Origin: Pseudomonas viciae
Lineage (GTDB): Bacteria > Pseudomonadota > Gammaproteobacteria > Pseudomonadales > Pseudomonadaceae
Length of the DNA: 64,000 nt
Direction: 5' to 3'
Assembly (NCBI RefSeq): GCF_004786035.1
Contig: NZ_CP035088.1
Coordinates: 3,880,001-3,944,000, forward strand
Position numbers and translations under genes: made by a program. This document shows positions 17,651-27,442 of this stretch, piece by piece. The notes under the pieces were generated by a model that saw only the letters and a program-made list of their open reading frames with translations, did not search any database and was not told the DNA's origin. The number at the start of each line of letters is the position of its first letter. Positions within the stretch are counted from its first letter, which is position 1.

Positions 17651-18997
17651 ATGTTGTTTGCACCGAAAAATGCCGCCTCAGAGTTGGCATCCGTCTCGCT
17701 GAAACCGCTCTGGCTCCTTGCAGCGCTCACCCCGGCGATGGCCGCGCAGACCACGCAAAGCGCGCCTGGGTTTCTCAACGGGGCGAGCCTTGAAGTGCTC
17801 AGCCGCAACTTCTACCTCAACAGCGACTACCGCTCCCCGACCCCAGCAGGCAAAAGCTACAAGCAGGAATGGGCCCAAGGCTTCATCGCCTCGTTCGAGT
17901 CCGGCTTCACCCCCGGCACGATCGGCGTAGGCCTCGACGCCCACGGCTTCCTGGGTTTGAAACTGGACGGCGGCAAGGGGCATTCCGGTACGGGGCTTCT
18001 GCCGTTGGATGATGAAGGGCGAAGCGAAGAGCGCTATGCCAGTGCCGGCGGCGCGCTGAAATTCAAAGCCTCCAAAACCACCCTGGCACTCGGTGAAATG
18101 ACCGTGGAAAACCCGGTATTCGACACCGCAGACAAGCGCCTGCAACCGGAGTACGCCAGCGGCCTGCTGCTCTCCAGCCGTGAGTTCGAAGGGATCGACC
18201 TGCAAGCGGGTCATTTCAGCGCGTTCAAGAATCAGGACGCCTCGACCGGCAAGGGCGATTTTTCCGGCTATGGGGCGACGACGCGCCACGGCGCCATCGA
18301 TTTCATCGGCGCCGACTTGCTCAGCGGCCAAACCCTCGGTGGTGCGCTCTATGCCTCCGAACTGAGCGACACCTGGCGCCAGTACTACGCCAACCTGCAC
18401 ACCACGCTTGGCGAGCTGTTCCTCGACGGCAACCTCTACCACACCCGCGACGATGGCAAGGCCATCGCGGGGGCCATCGACACCACCGCCTATAGCCTGA
18501 GTGGCAAATACCGGATCAATGCCCAGGCGTTCACCCTGGCCTATCAGAAAATCAACGGCGACACGCCCTTCGATTTCGTCGGCGGCGACTCCATCTACCT
18601 GGCCAACTCGATCAAATATGCCGACTTCAACGGCCCCGGCGAGCTCTCATGGCAAGCGCGCTACGACCTCGACCTGGGCACCTTGGGCATCCCCGGCCTG
18701 AGCTTCATGGCCCGCTATGTGACGGGACGCGGGATCGACGGCAGCCATGCCCCCCAAGGCGGTGCGTACAACCCGTTCGATACCGACACCGGCAGTTACC
18801 GTCCACAACAAGGTGACGGCGGACGCCATTGGGAGCGCGACCTGGACCTGCACTACATCGTGCAGTCAGGCCCAGCCAAGGACCTGTCGTTGCAACTGTC
18901 CCACGTCACCCATCGCGCCAACAGCAGCCAGGCCGGCGATGACATCGACCGGCTGTATGTCGTCATCCAGTACCCGCTCAAGCTGGGGCCGTTCTAA
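17651..18997 (+). CDS. OprD-family outer membrane porin
   Basis: The 448-residue product has a signal peptide (ending about AMAA) and the OprD pattern: GFLNGASLEVLSRNFYLNSDYR at the mature start in pieces (SRNFYLNSDYR), EWAQGFIASFESGFTPGTIGVGLDAHG, and ERDLDLHYIVQSG near the end. OprD porins form 18-stranded channels for small carboxylates and basic amino acids. The substrate cannot be assigned. The signal peptide is longer than usual. Translation may be coupled to the AraC gene just upstream. Confidence 0.87.
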   Translation: MLFAPKNAASELASVSLKPLWLLAALTPAMAAQTTQSAPGFLNGASLEVLSRNFYLNSDYRSPTPAGKSYKQEWAQGFIASFESGFTPGTIGVGLDAHGFLGLKLDGGKGHSGTGLLPLDDEGRSEERYASAGGALKFKASKTTLALGEMTVENPVFDTADKRLQPEYASGLLLSSREFEGIDLQAGHFSAFKNQDASTGKGDFSGYGATTRHGAIDFIGADLLSGQTLGGALYASELSDTWRQYYANLHTTLGELFLDGNLYHTRDDGKAIAGAIDTTAYSLSGKYRINAQAFTLAYQKINGDTPFDFVGGDSIYLANSIKYADFNGPGELSWQARYDLDLGTLGIPGLSFMARYVTGRGIDGSHAPQGGAYNPFDTDTGSYRPQQGDGGRHWERDLDLHYIVQSGPAKDLSLQLSHVTHRANSSQAGDDIDRLYVVIQYPLKLGPF

Positions 18998-19049
18998 CCC
19001 CGCCGTAGCTGATACGAAATAGGCTATCCGTTATGTACACATGCTCGAA

Positions 19050-19994
19050 TCAACCTAGCACTTCACTGATTTTCGGTGTGTCCGAGCGACTCACCAGGTC
19101 CATCAACCAGGTTCTAAACGCCTGCACTTTTTTCGAGCTTGCCGATTCAAGCGGCGTCACGAGGTAGAAGCCCAGATCCGACTTCAACCTCAGGTTGAAC
19201 GGTGCCACCAACCGTCCCGCTTTCAGGTCGTCATCAACGTAGCTCGAGCGTCCAATGCAGACACCCAAACCGTCGATGGCGGCCTGCACGGCCATCATGG
19301 CGAGGTCGAATGTCAGCCGAGCGTCTTCGGCAAATCTTGTCGGTTGACCCGCCGCACTCAACCATAGGTTCCAGTCGTCATGGGTCATCCCGCTGACCTG
19401 CAGCAATGTCTGATTGGCTAAATCAGCGGGACTGCTCAACCCATTGCGCCCCTCCAGCAACGTGGGACTGCACACTGGAAAAATCTCATCGGACATCAGC
19501 CAATCCGCACGCAAACCTTTCCAGTCACCGAAGCCGTAGCGAATCGCCGCGTCAATTCCACCCTTGCGAAAGTCCACCAGCTCGGTGGAGGCCGTCACGC
19601 GCACGTCGATATCGGGAAATGCCTCCTGGAAAGACGCCAATCGCGGCAACAGCCATTTGGAGGCCAAGGACACCAGGGTACTGATCGTCAGCACGCTGTT
19701 ATTCCCGCCGTCCAGCAGTCGCTCCGTGGCACGGCGAATCTCATGAAATGCTGAGCTGATTCCGGGCAAATAAGCCTGGCCTTCACTGGTCAGGGCCAGG
19801 CCGTCTTTGAGTCGCAAGAACAACCGAACGCCCAGTTCGTCTTCGAGTCGCCGGATTTGATGACTTACGGCTGTTTGAGTGACGTTCAGCTCCTCTGCGG
19901 CCTTGGTGAAGCTCATGTGCCGGGCAGCGGACTCGAAGGCTTTCAAGCCATTAAGAGAGGGGGTTTTGGCGGCCATATGACTTGCAGCGCTCAT
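19050..19994 (-). CDS. LysR-family regulator (GcvA type)
   Basis: The 314-residue product has an N-terminal LysR helix-turn-helix (PSLNGLKAFESAARHMSF and AAEELNVTQTAVSHQIRRLE, about 12-50). It is followed by a substrate-binding domain of the GcvA/AmpR subgroup (RYGFGDWKGL, LFP-like EIFPVCSP). It is divergent from a glutathione transferase gene 102 bases away, which is its most likely target. Starts at 19994 or at the ATG six codons inside are both possible. Confidence 0.85.
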   Translation of the reverse strand: MSAASHMAAKTPSLNGLKAFESAARHMSFTKAAEELNVTQTAVSHQIRRLEDELGVRLFLRLKDGLALTSEGQAYLPGISSAFHEIRRATERLLDGGNNSVLTISTLVSLASKWLLPRLASFQEAFPDIDVRVTASTELVDFRKGGIDAAIRYGFGDWKGLRADWLMSDEIFPVCSPTLLEGRNGLSSPADLANQTLLQVSGMTHDDWNLWLSAAGQPTRFAEDARLTFDLAMMAVQAAIDGLGVCIGRSSYVDDDLKAGRLVAPFNLRLKSDLGFYLVTPLESASSKKVQAFRTWLMDLVSRSDTPKISEVLG

Positions 19995-20096
19995 GAGATT
20001 TTGTCATAGGCTAGCAGCCAATAAGTCCTTTGCAAAATGAACCCGCTCTCACCGATTCTGGAGGCGTCGAGACCTATCCGTTCGTGAGGAAACACC

Positions 20097-20708
20097 GTGA
20101 AATTGTACTTTGCCCCCATGACCTGCTCCTTGTCCCCGCACATCGTGCTGCGAGAACTGGGCATCGCTTTCGAGCTGGTCCGGGTTAACAACCAGACCAA
20201 GCAAACCGCTGACGGGCTGAACTTCCTGGACCTCAATCCCAAAGGCTACGTCGCAGCCTTGGTACTGGATAACGGCAGCGTGCTGACCGAGGGGCCTGCC
20301 ATCGTTCAGTATCTGGCCGATCTTGTCCCGGGCAATGCCCTGGCACCGGTCAATGGCACCTGGGAACGGGTTCGCCTCCAGGAGTGGCTGAACTTCATTT
20401 CGTCGGAGATCCACAGCGGTTGCGCGCCACTGTTCAACGCCGATATCCCAGAGCCGACCAAGGCCCTGTTCAAACAAAAACTGTTCAAGCGCCTGGACTA
20501 CCTGAGCCTGGCGCTTGAAGAGCAGGACTACCTGATGGGCACCTTTGGCCTGGCTGATGCTTACTTGTTCAGCGTACTCAAATGGTTGCCGTTCTTCGAT
20601 ATCCAAGTTGAGAACTGGCCGGTGTTGGCGGCGTACATGGAACGGATCGAGGCACGCCCCAGCGTTCGGGCTGCCATGGCTGAGGAAGCGGCAACTTCAC
20701 CGGTTTAA
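20097..20708 (+). CDS. gstA: Glutathione S-transferase, beta class (GstA-like)
   Basis: The 203-residue product matches bacterial beta-class glutathione transferase. It starts MKLYFAPMTCSLSPHIVLRE, with the characteristic Cys10. LNPKGYVAALVLDNGSVLTEGPAIVQYLAD completes the thioredoxin-like half in pieces (LNPKGYVAAL, TEGPAIVQYL). The helical domain contains FGLADAYLF. It probably conjugates or reduces electrophiles using glutathione. Its stop overlaps the convergent LysR gene by four bases. The divergent LysR upstream probably regulates it. Confidence 0.88.
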   Translation: MKLYFAPMTCSLSPHIVLRELGIAFELVRVNNQTKQTADGLNFLDLNPKGYVAALVLDNGSVLTEGPAIVQYLADLVPGNALAPVNGTWERVRLQEWLNFISSEIHSGCAPLFNADIPEPTKALFKQKLFKRLDYLSLALEEQDYLMGTFGLADAYLFSVLKWLPFFDIQVENWPVLAAYMERIEARPSVRAAMAEEAATSPV

Positions 20709-21628
20709 CAGCGACTGGTCTGGCTATCACTTCCCAATTCACCTTCAAGCCAGTCGATCAGCGCCTTAACCTCAACCCGATCGTCCCCGCCCGGCCGGCT
20801 GAAAACAGAGACCGCCTCAGGCAAGGGGACACTTTCTACGCAAGGTCTCAGCAACGCACCGCTTTCAATCAGCCTTTGGGCGGTGCGCCGCCACCCCAAC
20901 GCGATGCCATGCCCCTCGACCGCTGCCTGGAGCATCAAGGGGTAGCTATCGAACACCGAGCCCTTGGAAGCGTCATCCAACGTCTGCCCGAACGCCTGGA
21001 GCCAGCCATCCCACTGCATCCAATGAGGCGGCGTGGCGCGATAGTGCAAAAGGCTGTGGGACGGCAGGTCACTGACTTGCAGCGCCTTGCGGGTACGCAG
21101 GTAATGGGGACTGCACACCGGAAACACTTCATCAGCCGCGGTAAACATCAAACGATGAGCACCGCTGGGACGTCCCGTGCTTTGCAGGGCCACGTCAAAA
21201 TGCTCATTGAAATCAGTCAACGGTCGGGTGGAGGTGGCCACCTGGATCTCGATTTCCGGGTATCGCTGATGGAACGTCGAAAGGCGCGGCATCAGCCAGT
21301 AGAACGCTTCGCACAATTGGCACAGTAAAACGACACGGTTTTTACCTGGCGATTGACGAAGGCTGACGGCGCTGGCGCTGATGCTTTGCAACGCGTTGCT
21401 CACCACACGTCCCAGCTCACGCCCTTCCTGGGTCAAGAAGACGGCGCGGTTGCGACGGCAGAAAAGCTTCAGCCCCAAGTCCTCTTCAAGCCCGCGAATC
21501 TGCCGACTGATCGCCGCTTGGGTGATGTGCAGCTCCTCGGCGGCTTTGGAGAAACTTTCCAAGCGCGCAGCCGCTTCGAAGGGCAACAAGCTGGCCAGCG
21601 GCGGCAATGACTTTCCAAGGCTATTCAT
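20705..21628 (-). CDS. LysR-family regulator (GcvA type)
   Basis: The 307-residue product starts at the ATG at 21628 (MNSLGKSLPPLASLLPFEAA). The open frame continues upstream to 22093, but that part overlaps the divergent transporter gene and has no LysR features. The helix-turn-helix is RLESFSKAAEELHITQAAIS. The effector domain contains VFPVCSPHYL. The divergent EamA transporter gene begins 94 bases away, suggesting it is the target. It ends by overlapping the gstA stop by four bases. Confidence 0.86.
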   Translation of the reverse strand: MNSLGKSLPPLASLLPFEAAARLESFSKAAEELHITQAAISRQIRGLEEDLGLKLFCRRNRAVFLTQEGRELGRVVSNALQSISASAVSLRQSPGKNRVVLLCQLCEAFYWLMPRLSTFHQRYPEIEIQVATSTRPLTDFNEHFDVALQSTGRPSGAHRLMFTAADEVFPVCSPHYLRTRKALQVSDLPSHSLLHYRATPPHWMQWDGWLQAFGQTLDDASKGSVFDSYPLMLQAAVEGHGIALGWRRTAQRLIESGALLRPCVESVPLPEAVSVFSRPGGDDRVEVKALIDWLEGELGSDSQTSRC

Positions 21629-21721
21629 AATCAGGGGTAATGCATCCAGGGCCGAGAACTCGTTTGTAGCATAGCTGCGACGCTGTGCAACATGAGCTGA
21701 CTGCCTTATGGATATGCGTGA

Positions 21722-22705
21722 ATGCCCACTACTGACTCGAACACCCTCGCCGGCGTGACCCTTGCCGTCGTCGCGACACTGAGCTGGGCATTGAATTTCA
21801 TTGCGCCTTACGTCACCGGTGTCTACACGATCTACGATTTGATGATCATACGGTTCCTGATCGCCGGCGCGCTGGGCGTGGCTGTCGTGGTCCTTTATCG
21901 AACCCAACTTAAGCGTCTGCGCCGCGACCAACTGTTTCGTGGTGCAAGCCTCGGGGTCATCGGCTACCTCGGTTACAGCACCTGCATTGCCGCAGGCGTC
22001 ATTTTTGGCGGGCCGGTGCTGACCCCGGCGTTTATTGGCATGGTGCCGGTATTGCTGGCATTGCTCGGCAACGCCACCCACAAAACCGTGCAATGGCGAA
22101 GACTGGCGATACCACTGGCTTTTTTAACGGGCGGGCTATTGCTGTCGAACATCGGCAGCATCAATCACTTTTCGACCGGCGACGGTTCATGGCTGCTGGG
22201 CTTGCTTTTCTCGATCGCTGCCGTGGTTTTGTGGCTGGTATTCAGTTGGTTGAACCAGAGTGCCCTGGTCAACCTCCCGGCCAATGCATCAGGTGCCTGG
22301 ACCGGGCTCATGATGGTCGGCGGGGGAATCGGCACCTTGTGCTTGTTACCACTGGTGCAGGCGCTTGATCTTCTCAAGCTCCCGAGCCTGGGTTTCAGGG
22401 GTTCCCTGGCGGGACACTTGTATGCCTGGGGCTTCGTTATCGCGCTGATGTCGTCAGTCGTCGGGGCCTGGGCGTGGAACGCGGCCTCCCGACGCCTCCC
22501 CATGGTGCTTTCCGGGCAGTTGATATCCCTGGAATCGCTATTCGCCACGCTATTGGGCTTGGTGTTTCATCAGCGGTTGCCAACACTTTTAGAAGCGTTG
22601 GGTCTTGCTGGCGTGCTTGTGGGGGTGGTGATGGCTGTTCGTATCATCCTGACGTCCACTGCCCCCGACAGAAAAGCCTCCACCGCCGGGCCATGCCTTG
22701 ACTGA
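21722..22705 (+). CDS. EamA/DMT-family transporter
   Basis: The 327-residue protein has ten predicted membrane segments in two EamA repeats (about 8-140 and 155-305). It has the typical starts VTLAVVATLSWALNFIAP and SLLFSIAAVVLW-like repeats, and ends GLAGVLVGVVMAVRIIL. Such proteins export amino acids, metabolites or drugs. Position divergent to a LysR gene supports regulated export. Substrate unknown. Confidence 0.85.
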   Translation: MPTTDSNTLAGVTLAVVATLSWALNFIAPYVTGVYTIYDLMIIRFLIAGALGVAVVVLYRTQLKRLRRDQLFRGASLGVIGYLGYSTCIAAGVIFGGPVLTPAFIGMVPVLLALLGNATHKTVQWRRLAIPLAFLTGGLLLSNIGSINHFSTGDGSWLLGLLFSIAAVVLWLVFSWLNQSALVNLPANASGAWTGLMMVGGGIGTLCLLPLVQALDLLKLPSLGFRGSLAGHLYAWGFVIALMSSVVGAWAWNAASRRLPMVLSGQLISLESLFATLLGLVFHQRLPTLLEALGLAGVLVGVVMAVRIILTSTAPDRKASTAGPCLD

Positions 22706-22786
22706 AACGCTTGAAGCAAGCCCCTTTCACCGCTAATCGATTCGCGCCAAACTCATTCGCTCTCATAGGCAAAACGGTGAGTCATC

Positions 22787-23185
22787 ATGATCTCTCATGT
22801 ATTTTTAGGTATCGCTGATTTTGACCGTGCCTTGGACTTCTACGCAAAGATAATGGCCGAACTGGGCCTCAAGTTGAAATTTTGCGACGCCGACAAAGGC
22901 TGGGCCGGCTGGGTTTCTGAGTCGTCCCCCCGACCGATTTTCGTGATTGGAAAGCCCTTCGACGGCAAGGCAAACGCGCCCGGTAATGGTCAGATGGTCG
23001 CGCTACTCGCACCGAGCCGAGAGATCGTCAGGAGCAGCCACGCAACAGCCTTGGCATTGGGCGGGACATGTGAGGGAGCGCCGGGATTGAGACCCCACTA
23101 CCACCCCGACTATTACGGCGCCTACTTTCGAGACCTTGACGGCAACAAGCTGTGTGTCTGCTGTCATGATCCGGTATCGGATTGA
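22787..23185 (+). CDS. VOC/glyoxalase-superfamily protein
   Basis: The 132-residue product has the vicinal-oxygen-chelate fold: MISHVFLGIADFDRALDFY at the start and YHPDYYGAYFRDLDGNKLC at the end. The second half keeps metal-ligand-type residues (H in RPHYHPDY, D in RDLDGN). GGTGAG before the ATG supports the start. The reaction is not known; relatives include lactoylglutathione lyases and antibiotic-resistance proteins. Confidence 0.8.
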   Translation: MISHVFLGIADFDRALDFYAKIMAELGLKLKFCDADKGWAGWVSESSPRPIFVIGKPFDGKANAPGNGQMVALLAPSREIVRSSHATALALGGTCEGAPGLRPHYHPDYYGAYFRDLDGNKLCVCCHDPVSD

Positions 23186-23275
23186 TCTGTCGTCATGGAC
23201 CGATCTGCCGGCGCCACCAGGACAGATCGCTGCCTTAACCCGACGCAGAAGCCGTCCGACCTTGCAAACAAATGA

Positions 23276-24046
23276 CTAATCAAAGCGGCCAACAGCAAGA
23301 TGGCCGACCTCAGGCCGTGCATACAAATACCCTTGCATCAGTTCGATACCCATGCCTAACAGCATTGAGCTTTCTTCACGGGTCTCGACACCTTCGGCGA
23401 TGACTAGAATTCCCAGGCGCCTGGCGACCAGGATGATGCCTTCAACGATCGCCTGTTTGACGGGGTCTTGATCGATAGCGCGGGTCAACGCCATATCGAT
23501 CTTCAGCACCTGAGGCTGGAACATGGCCAGCAGGTTAAGGCCCGAATAGCCAGAACCGAAATCGTCAATGGCGGTGGTGAAGCCTTGACGTTCGTATTCC
23601 ACGAAAATGGCTTTGAGATGATCCGGGTCGTCCATCTTTTCGCCTTCGGTCACTTCGAACATGAGCCTGTCCGGCGGGAAGTTTGTCAGGCGCGCGGCTT
23701 CCAGGGTGGCCCGGATACAGGTCTCGGGCCGGTACACCGCGTTGGGCAGAAAGTTAATGCTCAACAAGCAATTGGGGATGTCCAGAATGCCCAATCTTGC
23801 CGCTTCTTCGATGGCCTTCACGCGGCATGCCTGATCGAATCGGTAACGGTTGCCGTCGTTCACCAGCCCCAGAATGTAGCCTGCCGACTCGCCATTGACG
23901 CCCCTCACCAACGCCTCATAGGCAAACGCCGCGCGCGTCCGGACGTTGAAGATCGGCTGAAAGGCCATGGTGAAATCAAACCCCAGCGCCTCATGGTTAC
24001 GGCACTCGGCGCAACCGAGCGATTGGAACGCAGAGCCTTTCGTCAT
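23276..24046 (-). CDS. EAL-domain cyclic-di-GMP phosphodiesterase
   Basis: The 256-residue product is a stand-alone EAL domain. Catalytic and metal residues are present: YEALVRG, LSINFLPN, FEVTEGE, AIDDFGSGYSGL, LKIDMAL, IAEGVET and QGYLYARP. It should hydrolyse c-di-GMP. The N-terminus has a short cysteine pair, CAEC (about 12-15), of unknown role. The ATG at 24046 with GGAAGA upstream is preferred over the longer frame to 24196. Confidence 0.88.
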   Translation of the reverse strand: MTKGSAFQSLGCAECRNHEALGFDFTMAFQPIFNVRTRAAFAYEALVRGVNGESAGYILGLVNDGNRYRFDQACRVKAIEEAARLGILDIPNCLLSINFLPNAVYRPETCIRATLEAARLTNFPPDRLMFEVTEGEKMDDPDHLKAIFVEYERQGFTTAIDDFGSGYSGLNLLAMFQPQVLKIDMALTRAIDQDPVKQAIVEGIILVARRLGILVIAEGVETREESSMLLGMGIELMQGYLYARPEVGHLAVGRFD

Positions 24047-24199
24047 GATCAGTCTTCCGTGTCGGGAATGGCGCGCCTTTGCAGTTGCACAGAAGTGTAG
24101 CCATTCCCACTGAGTCGGCATGGGCCCGGGTCTCTCAAGTGCCAGGAAACCGAAGATCGCCGCGCCCGGCCTCTTGAGCATGCCGCATGCATCCACTGA

Positions 24200-24460
24200 T
24201 TACTTGCGCGTGGCCTTATCGGTCATCCGGGTGGCGCGGATGGTCGCCTCTTCGGCGGTACGTTGCGCCTGTTCGGCCATTATCTCGGCCTGCTCAGCTT
24301 TCCTGTAGGCCTCATCCGCCCTGAGTCTTGCCGTTGCGGCGTTATTTTCCGCCGACTCCAATCGGGCATCTATTTCCTGGGCATGCTTATGACTGCACCC
24401 GGCGGTGGTCGCTAGAAAAATACTCATCAATACGACCGGAAAATATCTATTCATGGTCAT
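24200..24460 (-). CDS. OprI-like alanine-zipper lipoprotein
   Basis: The 86-residue product has a lipoprotein signal peptide with lipobox TTAGC (Cys about 22). A heptad alanine-rich coiled coil follows (ENNAATARLRADEAYRKAEQ) and the end is DKATRK. This is very close to the layout of the major lipoprotein OprI of Pseudomonas (83 residues, ending EKASRK), so it is a paralogue of that peptidoglycan-linked lipoprotein. The terminal lysine is the expected attachment point to peptidoglycan. GAGG lies eight bases before the first ATG. It is divergent from the BON gene and may be part of the envelope-stress group. Confidence 0.82.
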   Translation of the reverse strand: MTMNRYFPVVLMSIFLATTAGCSHKHAQEIDARLESAENNAATARLRADEAYRKAEQAEIMAEQAQRTAEEATIRATRMTDKATRK

Positions 24461-24600
24461 GGCTATTTCCTCGGTTAAGCGCGACAGGAACTACGTCTAA
24501 CAACTGACCCGATTATCTGGCAACACTCTCTGCCCACTCTGATCTTTGTCAACTGCATGGCCCGTCCGACGCCCCCGCACCGTGGCTCACTAGAGCCTTG

Positions 24601-24614
24601 TTGATTTAGCTCAA
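24601..24614 (+). promoter_or_regulatory. FNR/Anr box upstream of the BON gene
   Basis: TTGATTTAGCTCAA matches TTGAT-N4-ATCAA with one mismatch. It lies 83-96 bases before the BON gene ATG, consistent with a class II activator site if transcription starts near 24649. Confidence 0.6.
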
Positions 24615-24696
24615 TGTCTTTGCGGCACTCAGGCGTAAAAAAAGCAAACCGGGCGCGTACGCCCCGCCTTTTCCTGATTACCTGGAGGACGCCGTG

Positions 24697-25344
24697 ATGG
24701 ACGACTTGACGCTGCGCAAGACCATTCTGGAAGAACTCGAGTTCCAACCTGACATCAACGCTGCAAATATCGGGGTGGCCGTGGACAACGGCGTGGTCAC
24801 CCTCTCCGGTCATGTCAGCACTTATGCTCAGAAGATCAATGCCGAACGCGCAGTCAAAGGCATCAAAGGCGTGCGCGCCGTAGCTGAGGAAATCAAGGTT
24901 CGGCTGGATAAAGGCGCTGGCACGGCGGACGACACCATTGCCGCTCGCGCCTTGAAGATCATCAACTGGAGCTCGGACGTTCCCGAAGGCGACATAAAAG
25001 TCATCGTGCAGAACGGTTGGGTCAACCTGGAGGGTGAAGTCGATTGGCAGTACCAGAAGGAAACCGTGGAGCGGGCAGTGTTCAAGTTGTCCGGCGTGGT
25101 TGGGGTAAATAACCGACTCACCCTGCGACCTCGAGTGGACGCCGGCAATATCCAGCGCCGTATCGAGGAGGCCCTCAAGCGCAGCGCCGAGGTGGATGCC
25201 CAGGGCATTCGCGTCAAGGTCGACGGTGACGTGGTAAGGCTTGAAGGCAAGGTTCACCTATGGCGCCAGCGGCGGATAGCGGAGCGGGCGGCCTGGTCGG
25301 TACCTGGCGTCAGGGAAGTGGACGATCATCTGCTCCTGGCTTGA
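24697..25344 (+). CDS. Triple-BON-domain protein (OsmY-like)
   Basis: The 215-residue product consists of three consecutive BON domains (about 5-72, 78-145 and 147-214). Each has the pattern V.V..G.V.LSG.V: VAVDNGVVTLSGHV, VIVQNGWVNLEGEV and VKVDGDVVRLEGKV. No signal peptide is visible, unlike OsmY, so it may be cytoplasmic or membrane-associated. BON proteins are linked to osmotic and envelope stress. GGAGG at 24683 supports a start at GTG 24694 or ATG 24697. An FNR-type box precedes it, and the ftsH-like gene follows 81 bases later. Confidence 0.84.
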   Translation: MDDLTLRKTILEELEFQPDINAANIGVAVDNGVVTLSGHVSTYAQKINAERAVKGIKGVRAVAEEIKVRLDKGAGTADDTIAARALKIINWSSDVPEGDIKVIVQNGWVNLEGEVDWQYQKETVERAVFKLSGVVGVNNRLTLRPRVDAGNIQRRIEEALKRSAEVDAQGIRVKVDGDVVRLEGKVHLWRQRRIAERAAWSVPGVREVDDHLLLA

Positions 25345-25350
25345 GTTGCA

Positions 25351-25378
25351 GACCGGGGAGTTTGCAGTCTTCCCGGTC
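25351..25378 (+). other. Hairpin between the BON and ftsH-like genes
   Basis: GACCGGG and CCCGGTC form a 7-base perfect stem with a 14-base loop immediately after the BON stop. There is no T-run, so it may be a partial terminator or an RNA stabiliser within an operon. Confidence 0.35.
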
Positions 25379-25425
25379 ACTCGTGCACGGCCTCTTCATC
25401 CGGGGCCTTTTACTGAGTCGAGGCC

Positions 25426-27255
25426 ATGAAAAAAAACCACCAATGGAATCTGTCCTACTTCTTCATCGCATTCATCGCGCTCAGCCTCGTGCAGTTTTTG
25501 TTTCTTGAACGATCCAGTGTGCAAGTCATCCCCTACAGCCAGTTTCTGCAGCTATTGAACAATCAGAAGGTCAGCGATCTTCGCGTCGAGAAAGAACAGA
25601 TCAGCGGCAAACTGAAGGAGCCGATCGAGGGGCACACGCTATTCTCCACCGTACGGGTCGATCCAGCATTGGCAACAGACCTCGCCCACTCAGGGGTCGG
25701 CTTTACAGGCATCAACGAAAACACCTTTTTAAGCGGCTTGCTGGGCTGGTTGCTGCCCTTCATGCTGATCATGGTGATCTGGCATTTCCTGTTTCGCGGG
25801 CTGGCGGAAAAACAGGGCCTGGGTGGGCTCATGAACATTGGCAAGTCCCGGGCCAAGGTGTTCGTCGAACGCGATACCGGGGTGACCTTCGCCGATGTCG
25901 CCGGTATCGACGAAGCCAAGACCGAACTGGTGGAAATTGTCTCCTTCCTCAAGGACAAGGCGAAATATGCCCGCCTCGGCGCGCACATCCCCAAGGGAAC
26001 GTTACTGATCGGCCCGCCCGGCACCGGCAAGACCCTGGTCGCCAAAGCCATCGCCGGAGAAGCCGGCGTGCCCTTCTTCTCGATATCGGGGTCTGAATTC
26101 GTCGAGATGTTCGTCGGCGTCGGAGCGGCTCGCGTGCATGACTTGTTCGAGCAAGCCCGGCAGGCAGCGCCCTGTATCATTTTTATCGATGAACTCGATG
26201 CGCTGGGCAAAATGCGTGGCGTCGGCGCCTTTGGGGGCAACGACGAGAAAGAACAAACCCTCAACCAATTGCTCTCAGAGCTCGATGGCTTCGACCCGCG
26301 TGAGGGGGTTGTACTGCTCGCCGCGACCAACCGGCCTGAGGTGCTGGACCCGGCGTTGCTGCGAGCCGGCCGGATCGACCGGCAGATTCTGATTGATCGC
26401 CCCGACCGCAAAGGTCGCCAGGCGATCCTCAAGGTCCATCTTCAGAAAATCCTCACGGGACCGAACCTCGACAGTGAGCGTATCGCTGACATCACCACCG
26501 GTTTTACGGGTGCCGACCTGGCCAACCTGGTCAACGAAGCCGCCATCGTCGCCACCCGTCGCGGCGCCGAAGCGGTCAGCCTCGACGATTTCACGGCAGC
26601 CGTGGAGCGCATCATTGCCGGGGTTGAACGCAAGAGCAGCCTGCTGCACCCCGATGAACGCCAAGTGGTGGCCTATCACGAAATGGGCCATGCCCTGGCC
26701 GCCAGCAACCTGCCGGCCATGGACCCGGTCCACAAGGTTTCGATCGTGCCGCGCGCCATCGGCTCGCTGGGGTATACCTTGCAGCGTCCGACCGAGGATC
26801 ATTTCCTCATCAGTTGCCAGATGCTCAAGGACCGCATGGTCGTGCTGATGGCCGGGCGGGCTGCAGAATCCCTGGTCTATGGCCAGATTTCCACCGGGGC
26901 CGCCGACGACTTGGCCCACGCGACGGATATCGCCCGCCAGTTGATCACCCGGTTCGGCATGAGCCCTGAGCTGGGCCAGGCCGTGCTGGAGCGCAAAAGC
27001 GCAACCTACCTGGGCGACCGCCTGCAGGACAGCGGTGAAAAAGATTACTCGGAGCAAACGGCCAGGGAAATCGACCTGGGCATTCGTGCGTTGCTCGATG
27101 AAGCCTATCAACGCGCCAAGACCTTGCTTGAAAGTCGCCGGACTGATCTGGACACTGGAGCTCGTCTGTTATTGGAAAGGGAGACCCTGACCCCTGAAGA
27201 GTTTGCCCCGCTCTTACCGACCAAGCGTCCGGTGGCGGCGCTGCGACTTCTTTGA
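25426..27255 (+). CDS. ftsH: ATP-dependent zinc metalloprotease FtsH, accessory paralogue
   Basis: The 609-residue protein has two N-terminal membrane segments (about 8-25 and 104-123) around a small periplasmic domain. The AAA domain has Walker A GPPGTGKT, Walker [11 protein letters not shown] and the second region of homology [18 protein letters not shown]. The zinc protease motif is HEMGH. The housekeeping FtsH of pseudomonads lies with ftsJ/folP. This gene instead sits among stress genes, so it is probably an accessory copy like those on heat-resistance/protein-quality-control islands. It should degrade misfolded membrane proteins. The C-terminal tail is short relative to E. coli FtsH (644 residues). 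Confidence 0.9.
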   Translation: MKKNHQWNLSYFFIAFIALSLVQFLFLERSSVQVIPYSQFLQLLNNQKVSDLRVEKEQISGKLKEPIEGHTLFSTVRVDPALATDLAHSGVGFTGINENTFLSGLLGWLLPFMLIMVIWHFLFRGLAEKQGLGGLMNIGKSRAKVFVERDTGVTFADVAGIDEAKTELVEIVSFLKDKAKYARLGAHIPKGTLLIGPPGTGKTLVAKAIAGEAGVPFFSISGSEFVEMFVGVGAARVHDLFEQARQAAPCIIFIDELDALGKMRGVGAFGGNDEKEQTLNQLLSELDGFDPREGVVLLAATNRPEVLDPALLRAGRIDRQILIDRPDRKGRQAILKVHLQKILTGPNLDSERIADITTGFTGADLANLVNEAAIVATRRGAEAVSLDDFTAAVERIIAGVERKSSLLHPDERQVVAYHEMGHALAASNLPAMDPVHKVSIVPRAIGSLGYTLQRPTEDHFLISCQMLKDRMVVLMAGRAAESLVYGQISTGAADDLAHATDIARQLITRFGMSPELGQAVLERKSATYLGDRLQDSGEKDYSEQTAREIDLGIRALLDEAYQRAKTLLESRRTDLDTGARLLLERETLTPEEFAPLLPTKRPVAALRLL

Positions 27256-27265
27256 CAGCCCTCTT

Positions 27266-27442
27266 TTATGGGGCTGGCGAGCTACTGGGATGGCGGTCCT
27301 GCGCGGCCTCTCGCTCCCAGGCTCGCTGCAACAACTCGACAACCACTTCATCCGGGGCCTGAGGAAAAATCCTCATACCCATATCCATTGAAACCATCCA
27401 GTCAGGCATAAGCGGGAAAATCGCCTGATCCACTCGCTGCAC
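27266..27442 (-). CDS. Possible small gene or remnant, unknown function
   Basis: On the reverse strand, GTG at 27442 opens 58 codons ending at TAA 27266-27268. GGAGG lies four bases before the GTG. The protein contains IFPLMPDWMVSMDMG and DEVVVELLQRAWEREA, which has a protein-like composition. A different frame just upstream (27440-27540) also reads protein-like, which suggests a longer gene broken by a frameshift. No family is recognised. It lies between the ftsH-like gene and the FNR-type regulator. Confidence 0.3.
   Translation of the reverse strand: MQRVDQAIFPLMPDWMVSMDMGMRIFPQAPDEVVVELLQRAWEREAAQDRHPSSSPAP

Noticed and set aside
21629..22093. N-terminal extension of the LysR gene
   Set aside because: It overlaps the divergent EamA gene and shows no LysR features; the LysR domain starts right after ATG 21628.
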